NCBI RefSeq assembly: GCF_020483305.1
Contig: NZ_JACWAB010000001.1
Coordinates: 496,001-560,000 of the forward strand
DNA from: Arthrobacter sp. UM1
Lineage (GTDB): Bacteria; Actinomycetota; Actinomycetes; Actinomycetales; Micrococcaceae
Length of the DNA: 64,000 bases
Reading direction: 5' to 3'
The notes under the pieces are model-generated. The model did not search any database. It was given only the letters and a program-made list of their open reading frames with translations, and was not told where the DNA came from. Below, in pieces: positions 52,504-60,223 of the stretch (position 1 is its first letter; each line of letters starts with the position of its first letter). A program made the position numbers and the translations under genes.

Positions 52504-54045
52504 CTAACCCTCGGACTCCCGCTGGAAGAGAGCTGCCGTCTCCACGTGGTGCGTGTCCGGATAGATGTCGAACAGCTCGCGCCGGACCAGGTCATAGCCC
52601 TCGTCCGCGAGCAGGCGCGCGTCCCGGGCGAACGACGCCGCGTCGCAGCTGATGTACACGACGCGTGCGGCGCCGGTGGCGGCGATGGCGCGGACGGCGC
52701 TCGCCCCCGCCCCGGCCCGGGAGGGATCGAGCACGAGCGCGTCGAGCCGCTCTCCGTGCAGGGCGTCCTCGACTTTGGAGGCCCGAACCCGCACGCCGAC
52801 TCCCTCCTCCGTCCTGTCGCCGGGGGTGTTGGCCGCTGCGTCCGCGCTCGTCACGGGATAGGCCTCCACCGAGAGCAGCGAGCCGCACAGCCCGCCCCGG
52901 GCGGACACCGTCTCGAGGACGGCGCCCGTGAAGAGCCCCGCCCCGGCGTAGAGGTCCGCGATCCGCTCGCCCGGCCGGGGGTCGAGCAGCTCCATCGCCG
53001 CGTCGGCGAGGGCCTGAGGGGCCCCTTCGTGGATCTGCCAGAAGCCGTCCCCCGTCACACGGTAGGAGCGGCGGACTCCCCCGTGGACCACGTCCTGGCG
53101 CAGCTCCGCCCGTCCGATGAGCGGGGTCAGCTCGCCCGTCGTCGGGCTCCAGGCCGCCACGGAGACGCCCTGCGGCTCCGCAGCGTCCGCAGCGCCGCTC
53201 TGGCCCCGAGACGCCTGGTGCTCCCGGACCGCGGCGGCCGCCGCCTCCGCGAGCTCCGTCCAGCGCTGTGGGGACAAGCGGCGGTGTCCCGCAGGCCGAG
53301 CGCCCCGGCGGCCCTGCCCGCGCTGCGGACGGCGCGCGGCGCGCTCGACGAGCAGGACGAGGACCTGGTCCGAGCCGGCCGCGAGCTCGACCCGCTCGAG
53401 TCCGGTGAAGTCGGTGCGGAAGAGTCCCGGGATGCGCAGCGCGTCCACCGCGAGCGGCATGTCCTCGAGCGAGAGCACCTCGCGCGTGCCGCTCGGATGC
53501 ATGCCGAGCCGGCCGTCCCGCCCGACGGCGAGGGCGATCCGCGTGCGCCAGCCCTCCGATCCGCTGGGGACGGGCACCTCGCGGGCCTCCTTCGGCAGGA
53601 GGCCCGCTTGGGCGAGCCCCTCCTCCCGGAAGCGGCCGAGCCGCACGAGCGCGTCGTTGGCCGCCGTCGCCTTGATCCTGCGCTGCTCGGCCGGTGCGGC
53701 GTGCCCGAGCTCCGCGCCGCCGACGGCGATGCCGCCCGGCGCCTCGAGCGGGTCCGCCACGGGCCACGGGTGCTTCCGCCGAGCCGGGGAGGGCTCGAGC
53801 ACCTCGACGACGCGGGCCCGGACGAAGCTCTCCTTCGGCTGCGCCCGGGTGATGCGGGCCCGGACCCGCTCCCCCTCCAGCGCGCCGGAGACGAAGACGA
53901 CCTTCTCCCCCGGGCCCCGGCGAGCCACGTGGGCCCCGCCGTTCGCGGGCGCCCCGACGTCCAGGTCGAGCACGTCCCCCACGCGCTCCCCGGCTGCCGG
54001 CTCCTCAGCGCGCCCGCCCGCGGGGTCCTGCGTCCCGGCGCTCAT
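52504..54045 (-). CDS. TrmA/RlmD-family RNA uracil-C5 methyltransferase with TRAM domain
   Basis: 513 residues. An N-terminal TRAM RNA-binding domain (about 18-85, GDVLDLDVGAPANGG) is followed by a long linker and the SAM methyltransferase. The SAM loop is IADLYAGAGLFTGAVLE; the DPSRAGAG box and VVYISCDAASFARD carry the catalytic Cys; ETAALF near the end has the Glu. A basic Arg/Gly insert (about 255-275) is unusual. It likely methylates a uridine of tRNA or 23S rRNA, but the target is not clear. The ATG overlaps the DUF3159 stop by 4 bp. Confidence 0.92.
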   Translation of the reverse strand: MSAGTQDPAGGRAEEPAAGERVGDVLDLDVGAPANGGAHVARRGPGEKVVFVSGALEGERVRARITRAQPKESFVRARVVEVLEPSPARRKHPWPVADPLEAPGGIAVGGAELGHAAPAEQRRIKATAANDALVRLGRFREEGLAQAGLLPKEAREVPVPSGSEGWRTRIALAVGRDGRLGMHPSGTREVLSLEDMPLAVDALRIPGLFRTDFTGLERVELAAGSDQVLVLLVERAARRPQRGQGRRGARPAGHRRLSPQRWTELAEAAAAAVREHQASRGQSGAADAAEPQGVSVAAWSPTTGELTPLIGRAELRQDVVHGGVRRSYRVTGDGFWQIHEGAPQALADAAMELLDPRPGERIADLYAGAGLFTGAVLETVSARGGLCGSLLSVEAYPVTSADAAANTPGDRTEEGVGVRVRASKVEDALHGERLDALVLDPSRAGAGASAVRAIAATGAARVVYISCDAASFARDARLLADEGYDLVRRELFDIYPDTHHVETAALFQRESEG

Positions 54046-54689
54046 GCGCGCGGGCGGGACATGAGCCAGCCGATCCACAGCGCCAGCGCGAAGGCGGGCA
54101 CTCCGAGGACGGCGTTGAGGACGCCGAGCTCGGCGACACTGCCCGAGAAGTAGAGCGGGGCCTTGACCGCGAGCCGCACCGCGAAGAGGACCGCGAGGGG
54201 AATCGTCGCCGCGCTGTACTGCCGCAGCCGGGCCGGCTCGCTCCGCCATCCGGTGCCCTCGCCTCGGAGGAAGCCGAAGAGCAGTCCCGCCGCGGGCCAG
54301 CGGACGGCGACGGAGACGAGCATGAGCACGAGGTACACGGCGTTGATGATGAGCCCGGGCAGGAAGAAGTCCTGGGCCCTTCCGGAGCGGGCGGCGAACA
54401 CCGCGCAGATCCCGACGCCGACGAGGCCGGAGAGCGCCTGGGCCAGCGGCTGGCGCTGCAGCAGCCGCGCCGCGGTGAACACGGCGCCCACGGCCAGGGC
54501 CGAGAGGACCGCAGGCATGAGCGAGCCGCCCAGGGTGAAGACGAGCGTGAAGACCAGCCCCGGGATGAGGGTCTCCGCGACGCCCCTCCAGCCGCCGACG
54601 CTCGCGAGCGGAGAGAGCTGCCCGCCGCTGCCCCGAGCGGAGAAGCGCGCAAGGCGGTCGTCCAGCGAGGGCCCCTGATCAGGCGTCAT
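54042..54689 (-). CDS. DUF3159 membrane protein
   Basis: 215 residues with about six membrane segments grouped in pairs (around 40-75, 83-105, 112-135, 165-180 and 190-210). The family is conserved in actinobacteria near dut and has no known function. Both ends overlap neighbours by 4 bp (DUF3710 before, RNA methyltransferase after). In M. tuberculosis the same family (Rv2693c) is near TrkA-type potassium genes; those are absent here. Confidence 0.88.
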   Translation of the reverse strand: MTPDQGPSLDDRLARFSARGSGGQLSPLASVGGWRGVAETLIPGLVFTLVFTLGGSLMPAVLSALAVGAVFTAARLLQRQPLAQALSGLVGVGICAVFAARSGRAQDFFLPGLIINAVYLVLMLVSVAVRWPAAGLLFGFLRGEGTGWRSEPARLRQYSAATIPLAVLFAVRLAVKAPLYFSGSVAELGVLNAVLGVPAFALALWIGWLMSRPRA

Positions 54690-55381
54690 GCCTGCTGCAG
54701 GTTACCGGGGACGGTGAGGGGCAGAAGCTCCTTGGGCGGCATCGCCTCATCGCCCCGGACCACGATGACAGACCGGAAGATCTCCAGGAGCGCGGCCGCC
54801 TCGCCCTCGTCTGTCGCGGCCGGTCCGCCGAGCACGCCGCGCACGAACCAGCGCGGCCCGTCCACCCCGAGGAAGCGGGCGGAGCGGTAGCCCATCGAGC
54901 CGTCCTGGCTCTGGATGGGGAGCTTCACGAACAGCTCGTCTCCGAAGTCGCCGTCGATGGTCTCCGAGGAGCCGCCCTGGGAGGCCACGGACTCCTTGAT
55001 CTGGCCGCGGATCTCCTCCCAGAGCCCGGAGGTCTTCGGGGCCGCGAACGCCTGGATCTGCAGGCTCGAGGCGCCGATGTCCACGGTCGCGGCCACGATG
55101 GCCTCCGTCGCCTGGTCCACATCCAGCCGGATGTGCGTGCCCTCGGGCGCCTCGATGACGATGCCGCCGAGGTCCACAGCGTCCTCCGCGGGAGACTTCT
55201 CCGAGGCGTCGAAGGGGCCGTTCTCGCGGCTGTGCTCACGCTTCACGGGGGCGGCCGTCTCAGCGGGAGCCTGCTCGGACGCGGCCGAGGTCTTCGGCGC
55301 GTCCTCGCGAGCCTCCTTCTCCGCAGGCAGGTCCTCCGCGGTGGTCGCTTCCTTCTTCTTGCGGGAGCCGAACAGTGCCAT
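54686..55381 (-). CDS. DUF3710 domain-containing protein
   Basis: 231 residues. The first 70 are a charged, Ala/Glu/Lys-rich region starting MALFGSRKKKE. The DUF3710 core follows (about 72-215), with GTHIRLDVDQATEAIVAATV and RFLGVDGPRWFVRGVLGG. Function unknown; the family sits with dut in actinobacteria. AAAGGA lies 6 nt before the ATG, 2 bp after the dut stop. Confidence 0.9.
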   Translation of the reverse strand: MALFGSRKKKEATTAEDLPAEKEAREDAPKTSAASEQAPAETAAPVKREHSRENGPFDASEKSPAEDAVDLGGIVIEAPEGTHIRLDVDQATEAIVAATVDIGASSLQIQAFAAPKTSGLWEEIRGQIKESVASQGGSSETIDGDFGDELFVKLPIQSQDGSMGYRSARFLGVDGPRWFVRGVLGGPAATDEGEAAALLEIFRSVIVVRGDEAMPPKELLPLTVPGNLQQA

Positions 55382-55383
55382 GG

Positions 55384-55917
55384 CTATCCTTTCCGCCCCT
55401 CTCCGGGGCCGGCCGTGTCTGCTGCCGGGGTGTCCCCCGCGCCGTCGAATCCGCCGGTGGAGCCGAAGCCCCGAGCGCCGCGCACGGACTCGGGGAGCGA
55501 CTCGGCCCGCGCGAACCGGGCGTGGAGGACCGGCTGCACGAGAAGCTGGGCGATCCGGTCACCGCGGCGGACGGTGATCGGCGTCGAGGGGTCCAGGTTG
55601 ACGAGGTTGACCTTGATCTCGCCCCGATAGCCCGCGTCCACCGTGCCGGGCGCGTTGACGATCGAGAGTCCGCTCCGGTGTGCGAGGCCGGAGCGGGGGT
55701 GGACCAGCCCCACGGTCCCGTGCGGCAAGGCGAGGGAGACGCCCGTCCCCACGAGGGCGCGCTGTCCCGGCTCGAGCACCACGTCCTCGGCGGAGCAGAG
55801 GTCTGCGCCCGCGTCCGAGGGCTGGGCGTAGGAGGGAAGCGGGAGGTCCGGGTCGAGCATCACGACGCCCACCTCGAGGTCATACCGGGGCGCAGCGCCC
55901 TCTTCGATGTCAGCCAC
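55384..55917 (-). CDS. dut: dUTP diphosphatase
   Basis: 177 residues; hydrolyses dUTP to dUMP, protecting DNA from uracil. All five trimeric dUTPase motifs are present: [47 protein letters not shown] and [11 protein letters not shown]. The tail after motif V is extended by about 20 residues. The GTG at 55917 is chosen because TAGGCT stands 7 nt upstream as a leaderless -10; an internal ATG would lose the N-terminal strand. The gene diverges from the DUF3093 gene. Confidence 0.94.
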   Translation of the reverse strand: MADIEEGAAPRYDLEVGVVMLDPDLPLPSYAQPSDAGADLCSAEDVVLEPGQRALVGTGVSLALPHGTVGLVHPRSGLAHRSGLSIVNAPGTVDAGYRGEIKVNLVNLDPSTPITVRRGDRIAQLLVQPVLHARFARAESLPESVRGARGFGSTGGFDGAGDTPAADTAGPGEGRKG

Positions 55918-55924
55918 GGACACA

Positions 55925-55930
55925 AGCCTA
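55925..55930 (-). promoter_or_regulatory. Candidate leaderless -10 of dut
   Basis: TAGGCT followed by 7 nt and GTG on the minus strand, the same hexamer and spacing as at polA. No ribosome-binding site lies before the GTG. Confidence 0.5.
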
Positions 55931-56017
55931 TCGTTCACGCGCAGCAGCCGCGCCGCGGGCGAACGGTGCAGCGGCGGGGCCTCCGCGCTCCAGGGGCTCC
56001 CAGGAGGAACCGGCACA

Positions 56018-56551
56018 ATGGAGGGCATGCGCGATGACACCGACTCGACCGTCCTCTTCTCCGAGCGCCTCTCCCCTGCATGGTGGATCTGGCTGGTGGC
56101 CGCCGGGTTCTCAGCCGCCTGGGTCCTCGTGTTCCAGCCGGTCTCCGCCGTCATCGGCGTGATCGTGGCGCTCATCGTGTTCGGCGCCCTCGCCGTCGTG
56201 CTCACCACGACGACGCCGGCTGTCTCGGTCACCCGCCGCCGCGTCCGCGCCGGCCGCGCGAGCATCGAGCCGTGGCTCCTGGCCAGCCCCGAGGCCCTGC
56301 GCGGCGAAGACGCCCGCCGCGCCCGCGGGGTGGAGTTCAACGCGCTCTCCTACCAGTGCATCCGCGGCTGGATCCAGCCGATGGTGCGCGTCGAGGTCGC
56401 CGACCCCGAGGACTCCACGCCGTACTGGCTCATCTCGACCCGTCGCCCCGAGGAGCTCGCCGAGGCGCTGCGGAAGGCCGGCGCCCAGAGCCGCCCGGAC
56501 GCGGAGCGGCCGAAGGGCGAGCAGGCGGCGGCGAGCCCGGAGCGTCTGTGA
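56018..56551 (+). CDS. DUF3093 family membrane protein
   Basis: 177 residues. After a short start come two membrane segments (about 23-42 and 45-66), then a soluble domain with [20 protein letters not shown] and [17 protein letters not shown]. Function unknown; conserved opposite dut in actinobacteria (Rv2698 in M. tuberculosis). Two in-frame ATGs compete: 56018 with AGGAGGA about 10 nt upstream, and 56027 with GGAGG close by. Confidence 0.88.
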   Translation: MEGMRDDTDSTVLFSERLSPAWWIWLVAAGFSAAWVLVFQPVSAVIGVIVALIVFGALAVVLTTTTPAVSVTRRRVRAGRASIEPWLLASPEALRGEDARRARGVEFNALSYQCIRGWIQPMVRVEVADPEDSTPYWLISTRRPEELAEALRKAGAQSRPDAERPKGEQAAASPERL

Positions 56552-56596
56552 GCGAAGGCGGCCGCTGAAGGAGAGGAATCCCCGCAGCCGAGAAGC

Positions 56597-56636
56597 GAGA
56601 GAGGGGCCCCGCGCGTCTGCGCGGGGCCCCTCTCTC
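56597..56636. terminator. Bidirectional terminator between DUF3093 and DUF4193 genes
   Basis: A perfect 18-bp stem with a GTCT loop, midway between two convergent genes. It is the longest perfect hairpin in the window. Confidence 0.9.
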
Positions 56637-56652
56637 AGTCCGGGAACGCGTC

Positions 56653-56955
56653 TCAGGCGAAGGCGCAGTCCTTGCAGACCATGCCGGCGCCCGACGCCTC
56701 GGAGAGCTGCGAGCGGTGCCGCACGAGGAAGCACTCCGTGCAGGTGAACTCGTCGTTCTGCGGCGGGAGCACCTTCACCATGAGCTCCTCGCCGGAGAGG
56801 TCGGCGCCCGGGAGCTCGAACCCCTCGGCCGCCTCCGTCTCGTCCTCGTCGACGACGGACGACTGGCCCTCTGAGCGACGGGCCTTGAGCTCCTCGATGG
56901 AGTCTTCGCTGATGTCGTCGTCGTTCTTGCGGGGAGCGTCGTAGTCAGTTGCCAT
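56653..56955 (-). CDS. DUF4193 zinc-ribbon-like protein
   Basis: 100 residues. An acidic N-terminal half (KNDDDISEDSIEELK) precedes a Cys4 site, FTCTECFLVRHRSQ and MVCKDCAFA at the very end, which should bind zinc. Family conserved in actinobacteria (Rv2699c); function unknown. There is no clear ribosome-binding site before the ATG. Confidence 0.92.
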   Translation of the reverse strand: MATDYDAPRKNDDDISEDSIEELKARRSEGQSSVVDEDETEAAEGFELPGADLSGEELMVKVLPPQNDEFTCTECFLVRHRSQLSEASGAGMVCKDCAFA

Positions 56956-57259
56956 GTGGTGCTGTCACAGCCTTTGCGTCGTGTCCGTCGGGGTGGTCGG
57001 CGTTCCGCATCGCCGCGTGAACGTCGCAGAGATTCTGACTGAAATGGCGGAGAATTTCCACCCCGCGCGCAGATCGGGCCGCCTGTTCGCCGAGAGCGTG
57101 CCCGCGCGGGCGCCTCGGGAGACCCGTCTGCCGCGGGATCGCGCGTCATGGCAGAGAATTCCCGGGAAAGCGTGGCACAGTGGACAGTGGCGACGCCGCC
57201 GAGCGTTCGCGCTCGGCCGCGCCTCGCCCGCGCCCCTCGATCCACTTCAAGGAGAGCCC
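56956..57259. other. 304-bp divergent intergenic region with a repeated 16-bp motif
   Basis: No gene is supported here, although the sepH frame stays open through it. The 16-mer ATGGCRGAGAATTYCC occurs twice in direct orientation (57044-57059 and 57148-57163, two mismatches), 104 bp apart. The region should hold the promoters of the DUF4193 gene and sepH. Confidence 0.6.
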
Positions 57260-58330
57260 ATGAACAGCCTGCGATTCGTCTCCCTCAGCGAAGACGGGAC
57301 GCACCTCATCGTCTCGAACGACGCCGGCGAGCGCTTCGCCGTGGCCGTCACAGACGAGCTGAGAGGCGCCATGTCGCGCCGCCGGGCTCCCCGCACGCCC
57401 TCCGCCCCGGTGAAGCTCAGCCCCCGGGACATCCAGGCGCGCATCCGCCACGGCGCCACGAGCGAGGAGGTGGCGGCGGAGACCGGGCTGCCGATCGACC
57501 GCATCGAGTCCTACGCCGCCCCCGTCCGGGCTGAGCGGGACCACGCCGCCGGACTGGCCCGCGGCACCGAGGTGGCGGACCGCACGCTCACACGGGATGC
57601 GGTCCGGGCCGTCTTCGGCGAGCAGCCGGTGACGCTCGAGGACATGGTGGTGCACCGCGCCTCGCTGAGCGGCATCGACGCGGACTCCCTCGACTGGGAC
57701 GCGTGGAAGCGCGCTGACGGCCAGTGGGACGTCTGCCTCGAGTTCAGTGTCGAGGACTCCTCCGTCCTCGAGGGGACCGAGCTCGGGTCCGTCGAGCCCG
57801 AGGCCCGCTGGGTCTACAACCCGCTGCGCAAGACGATGCACAACGTGAACCGGTGGGCTCAGTTCCTCTCGGAGCTCGAGCCGCTCGAGTCGGCTCCCTC
57901 GGGCCGCCGCCTCAAGGCCGTCGAGCCCTCGGACGAGGACATGGCCGCCTCCGGCCCCGTCCATGAGGACGTTCCGGAGGAGCCGGACAGCAGCGAGCTC
58001 CTCGACATGCTCAACCAGCGGCGCGGCACCCGGCTCGGCGCGGACACCGACTCGGACGACCGCCTCGCGCTCATGATCTCGGACAGCCAGCGCGCTGCCG
58101 CCGCCCGACGGGACGAGTCGGCGTCGGACGGCGCCGAGCAGGAGAGCGAGCGCACGGGCTCGCACGCAGGAAGCGCAGCACGCCCGAACACCTCCGCCGA
58201 GGACGCCGAGGCGCCCGAGGACGAGATGGCCTCGCGCCGCAAGCCCAAGAAGTCCCTCCGGGACCGCCGCTCCCGCGTGCCCAGCTGGGACCAGATCTAC
58301 TTCGGCACCAAGCCGGACAACGAGCGCTGA
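57260..58330 (+). CDS. sepH: Septation protein SepH
   Basis: 356 residues. The N-terminal DUF3071 region (about 1-165) starts MNSLRFVSLSEDGTHLIVS and includes a helix-turn-helix (IQARIRHGATSEEVAAETGL). The C-terminal half is disordered, acidic then basic, ending RVPSWDQIYFGTKPD. SepH binds FtsZ and promotes its assembly in Streptomyces and mycobacteria. AAGGAGA lies 5 nt before the ATG at 57260; in-frame upstream codons are not SepH-like. Confidence 0.95.
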   Translation: MNSLRFVSLSEDGTHLIVSNDAGERFAVAVTDELRGAMSRRRAPRTPSAPVKLSPRDIQARIRHGATSEEVAAETGLPIDRIESYAAPVRAERDHAAGLARGTEVADRTLTRDAVRAVFGEQPVTLEDMVVHRASLSGIDADSLDWDAWKRADGQWDVCLEFSVEDSSVLEGTELGSVEPEARWVYNPLRKTMHNVNRWAQFLSELEPLESAPSGRRLKAVEPSDEDMAASGPVHEDVPEEPDSSELLDMLNQRRGTRLGADTDSDDRLALMISDSQRAAAARRDESASDGAEQESERTGSHAGSAARPNTSAEDAEAPEDEMASRRKPKKSLRDRRSRVPSWDQIYFGTKPDNER

Positions 58331-58347
58331 TCCGCTGAGGGCCCTGC

Positions 58348-58368
58348 GCACGGCCTGACGCGCCGTGC
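58348..58368. terminator. Weak hairpin between sepH and the phosphatase-family gene
   Basis: GCACGGC and GCCGTGC pair around a 7-nt loop, between convergent stops 44 bp apart. No U-run. Confidence 0.4.
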
Positions 58369-58374
58369 CGAGGG

Positions 58375-59556
58375 CTACCGGCGGCGCCGGGACGCGCCGC
58401 CGCCCGAGGGGAGCACGAAGAGCGGAATCGCGAGCTCCTCCGGGGTGAGCGAGCCGTGCTGGCCGACCATCTCGAAGGCCTTGGCGCCCACCCGGCGTCC
58501 GTCGAAGTAGGCCACCGGTGCCGTGGCGGCCACGATGACGTCGCCGATCCTCGCCGAGTTGCGCTCGGCGACCGCGCCGAACCAGCCTGCGGCGACGGCG
58601 TCGTCCTTCTCCATGACCACGGCGCTGCGGTCCGTATACGTCCTCCACGCCTCCAGGGCCGCGCGGCGCTCGTCCTCCCCCGCGTCCTCGCGCCAGTAGA
58701 GGTGCACCATGCGCGGCTCCCCGGCTGTGAAGGCGAACGCCTCCGTCAGCTCCGGGTGCTCCGCGTAGTCGAACCGCTTCGGCTCGGACACGTCGAGCAT
58801 GCCGTGGTCCGCCGTGACGAGCACGAGCGTGTCCTCCGGGGCCTGGGCCACCAGGCGCTTGAGCGCGAAGTCCACGTCCTCAAGCGCCCGCGCGTACTCG
58901 GCCGAGTCCATGCCGTGCTCGTGCCCGGCCTTGTCCAGCTCGTTCCAGTAGGCGTAGACCACCGCGTGGGAATGCCGGGAGAGGGCCTCCACGGCGCGGG
59001 TCACGCGCTCGTCCTGGGAGTTGGCTCCGACGAACTGGCCCCCGCGAAGACCGGCGCGGGTGAGCCCGGAGTCCCCGAACCGCTTCTGCGAGACGGTCAC
59101 CGCGGGAATGCCGGCCGCGTCGAGCCGCTCGAACACCGTGGGCACCGGCTGCCACTCCTCGGGCACCAGCTCGGGGTCCCACTTGCCCAGATGGTTCACC
59201 ACGCGAGGCCCCCGAGGATGGTCCGGGGCCAGCAGGTCGTAGCCGAGAATGCCGTGCTGCCCGGGCGGCTGGCCCGTGCCGAACGAGGTGAGGGCGGTCG
59301 CCGTCGTCGAGGGGAAGGTCGTGGAGAGCCGCCGCCTCTGCTCGGCAGAGGAGGTGAGGAAGGGCGCGTGCGCCTTCCAGCGCTTGAGGACGGTCATGCC
59401 CATGCCGTCGACGAGGGCGACGACGACGCGCCGCGAGGCGGGCAGACCGAGGCGGTTCTCGGCGCTCTCCAGGCCGGCCGCGGCGGCGGCCGACTCCAGC
59501 ACGTCCCAGAGACGGGGCCCCTCGGGCGGTTCGGGAAGTCCGGGGACCGCGCTCAT
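58375..59556 (-). CDS. Alkaline-phosphatase-superfamily phosphodiesterase/pyrophosphatase
   Basis: 393 residues, NPP-type. Metal ligands and nucleophile are visible: VALVDGMGMTVL (Asp), STTFPSTTATALTSFGTG (nucleophile Thr), YWNELDKAGHEHG and LVTADHGMLDV (Asp, His). No signal peptide is seen, so it is likely cytosolic. Substrate unknown. The ATG overlaps the DUF5998 stop by 4 bp. The trio sepH, phosphatase, DUF5998 is common in actinobacteria. Confidence 0.92.
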   Translation of the reverse strand: MSAVPGLPEPPEGPRLWDVLESAAAAAGLESAENRLGLPASRRVVVALVDGMGMTVLKRWKAHAPFLTSSAEQRRRLSTTFPSTTATALTSFGTGQPPGQHGILGYDLLAPDHPRGPRVVNHLGKWDPELVPEEWQPVPTVFERLDAAGIPAVTVSQKRFGDSGLTRAGLRGGQFVGANSQDERVTRAVEALSRHSHAVVYAYWNELDKAGHEHGMDSAEYARALEDVDFALKRLVAQAPEDTLVLVTADHGMLDVSEPKRFDYAEHPELTEAFAFTAGEPRMVHLYWREDAGEDERRAALEAWRTYTDRSAVVMEKDDAVAAGWFGAVAERNSARIGDVIVAATAPVAYFDGRRVGAKAFEMVGQHGSLTPEELAIPLFVLPSGGGASRRRR

Positions 59557-60191
59557 CGGCTCCGCCCCGCGTCCAGCTCCCGCATCCGGGCTCGGCGCAG
59601 CGCCCGGACGAACCGGCGCGCCTGTTCCACCGCGCCGGCGCCGTCGGCCGCCTCGTTGACGCGGAGCATGACGTCCTCGCTCGTCAGAGTGCCCACGCTG
59701 CCGTGGTCCAGGTCGCAGCTCGGGTCCGGGCAGCCGGCGGGCTGGACGTCGACCCGGAGGCCGCCGGTCCAGCCGATGGTCACCGAGATCTCGTGCATCC
59801 TGTCTCCTCGGCGGAAGGCCGCCGGGTCACCGTGGGCGTAGCCGACCACGAGCCCCGTCAGTCGGGAAACGGGCACGGACTCGCCGGTCAGCTGGGCGAT
59901 CGGGTGGCGGCCGGTCTCGTCCTGGTCCTCGTCGTCGATGTGGACGATCTGCATGGTTCGCTCCCCCAGGACGAGCACGGTGACGTGGCGGTGCACGTCT
60001 GCCCGGTCGATGTGGGTCTCCTGGTGGACGAGGAACTCGGTGGCCTCCTCGCCGTCGAGCCCGTCGTCGACGACATCGAGGACGAGGGCCGGGTAGAAGC
60101 CCGCACGCTCCACCGCGCGCTCGAGCCGAGCGCGGGCCTCGGAGCCGCGGGATGCGCCTCGCGGTGAGGGGAAACGGTCTGAAATCGGCAT
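59553..60191 (-). CDS. DUF5998 family protein
   Basis: 212 residues, acidic and soluble. Features: FLVHQETHIDRADVHRHVTVL, GERTMQIVHIDDE and CPDPSCDLDHG with two Cys and a His that might bind metal. Unknown function. ATG at 60191 (MPISDRFPS) is used; a GTG six bases upstream is also possible. It lies 32 bp after the GNAT/synthetase fusion gene. Confidence 0.85.
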   Translation of the reverse strand: MPISDRFPSPRGASRGSEARARLERAVERAGFYPALVLDVVDDGLDGEEATEFLVHQETHIDRADVHRHVTVLVLGERTMQIVHIDDEDQDETGRHPIAQLTGESVPVSRLTGLVVGYAHGDPAAFRRGDRMHEISVTIGWTGGLRVDVQPAGCPDPSCDLDHGSVGTLTSEDVMLRVNEAADGAGAVEQARRFVRALRRARMRELDAGRSR

Positions 60192-60223
60192 GGTCACCAG
60201 TCTTCCAGGTCGCGCGCCTCAGG

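Noticed and set aside
56954-57259. In-frame N-terminal extension of sepH
   Set aside because: The extension is Arg-rich and unlike SepH; AAGGAGA marks the ATG at 57260.
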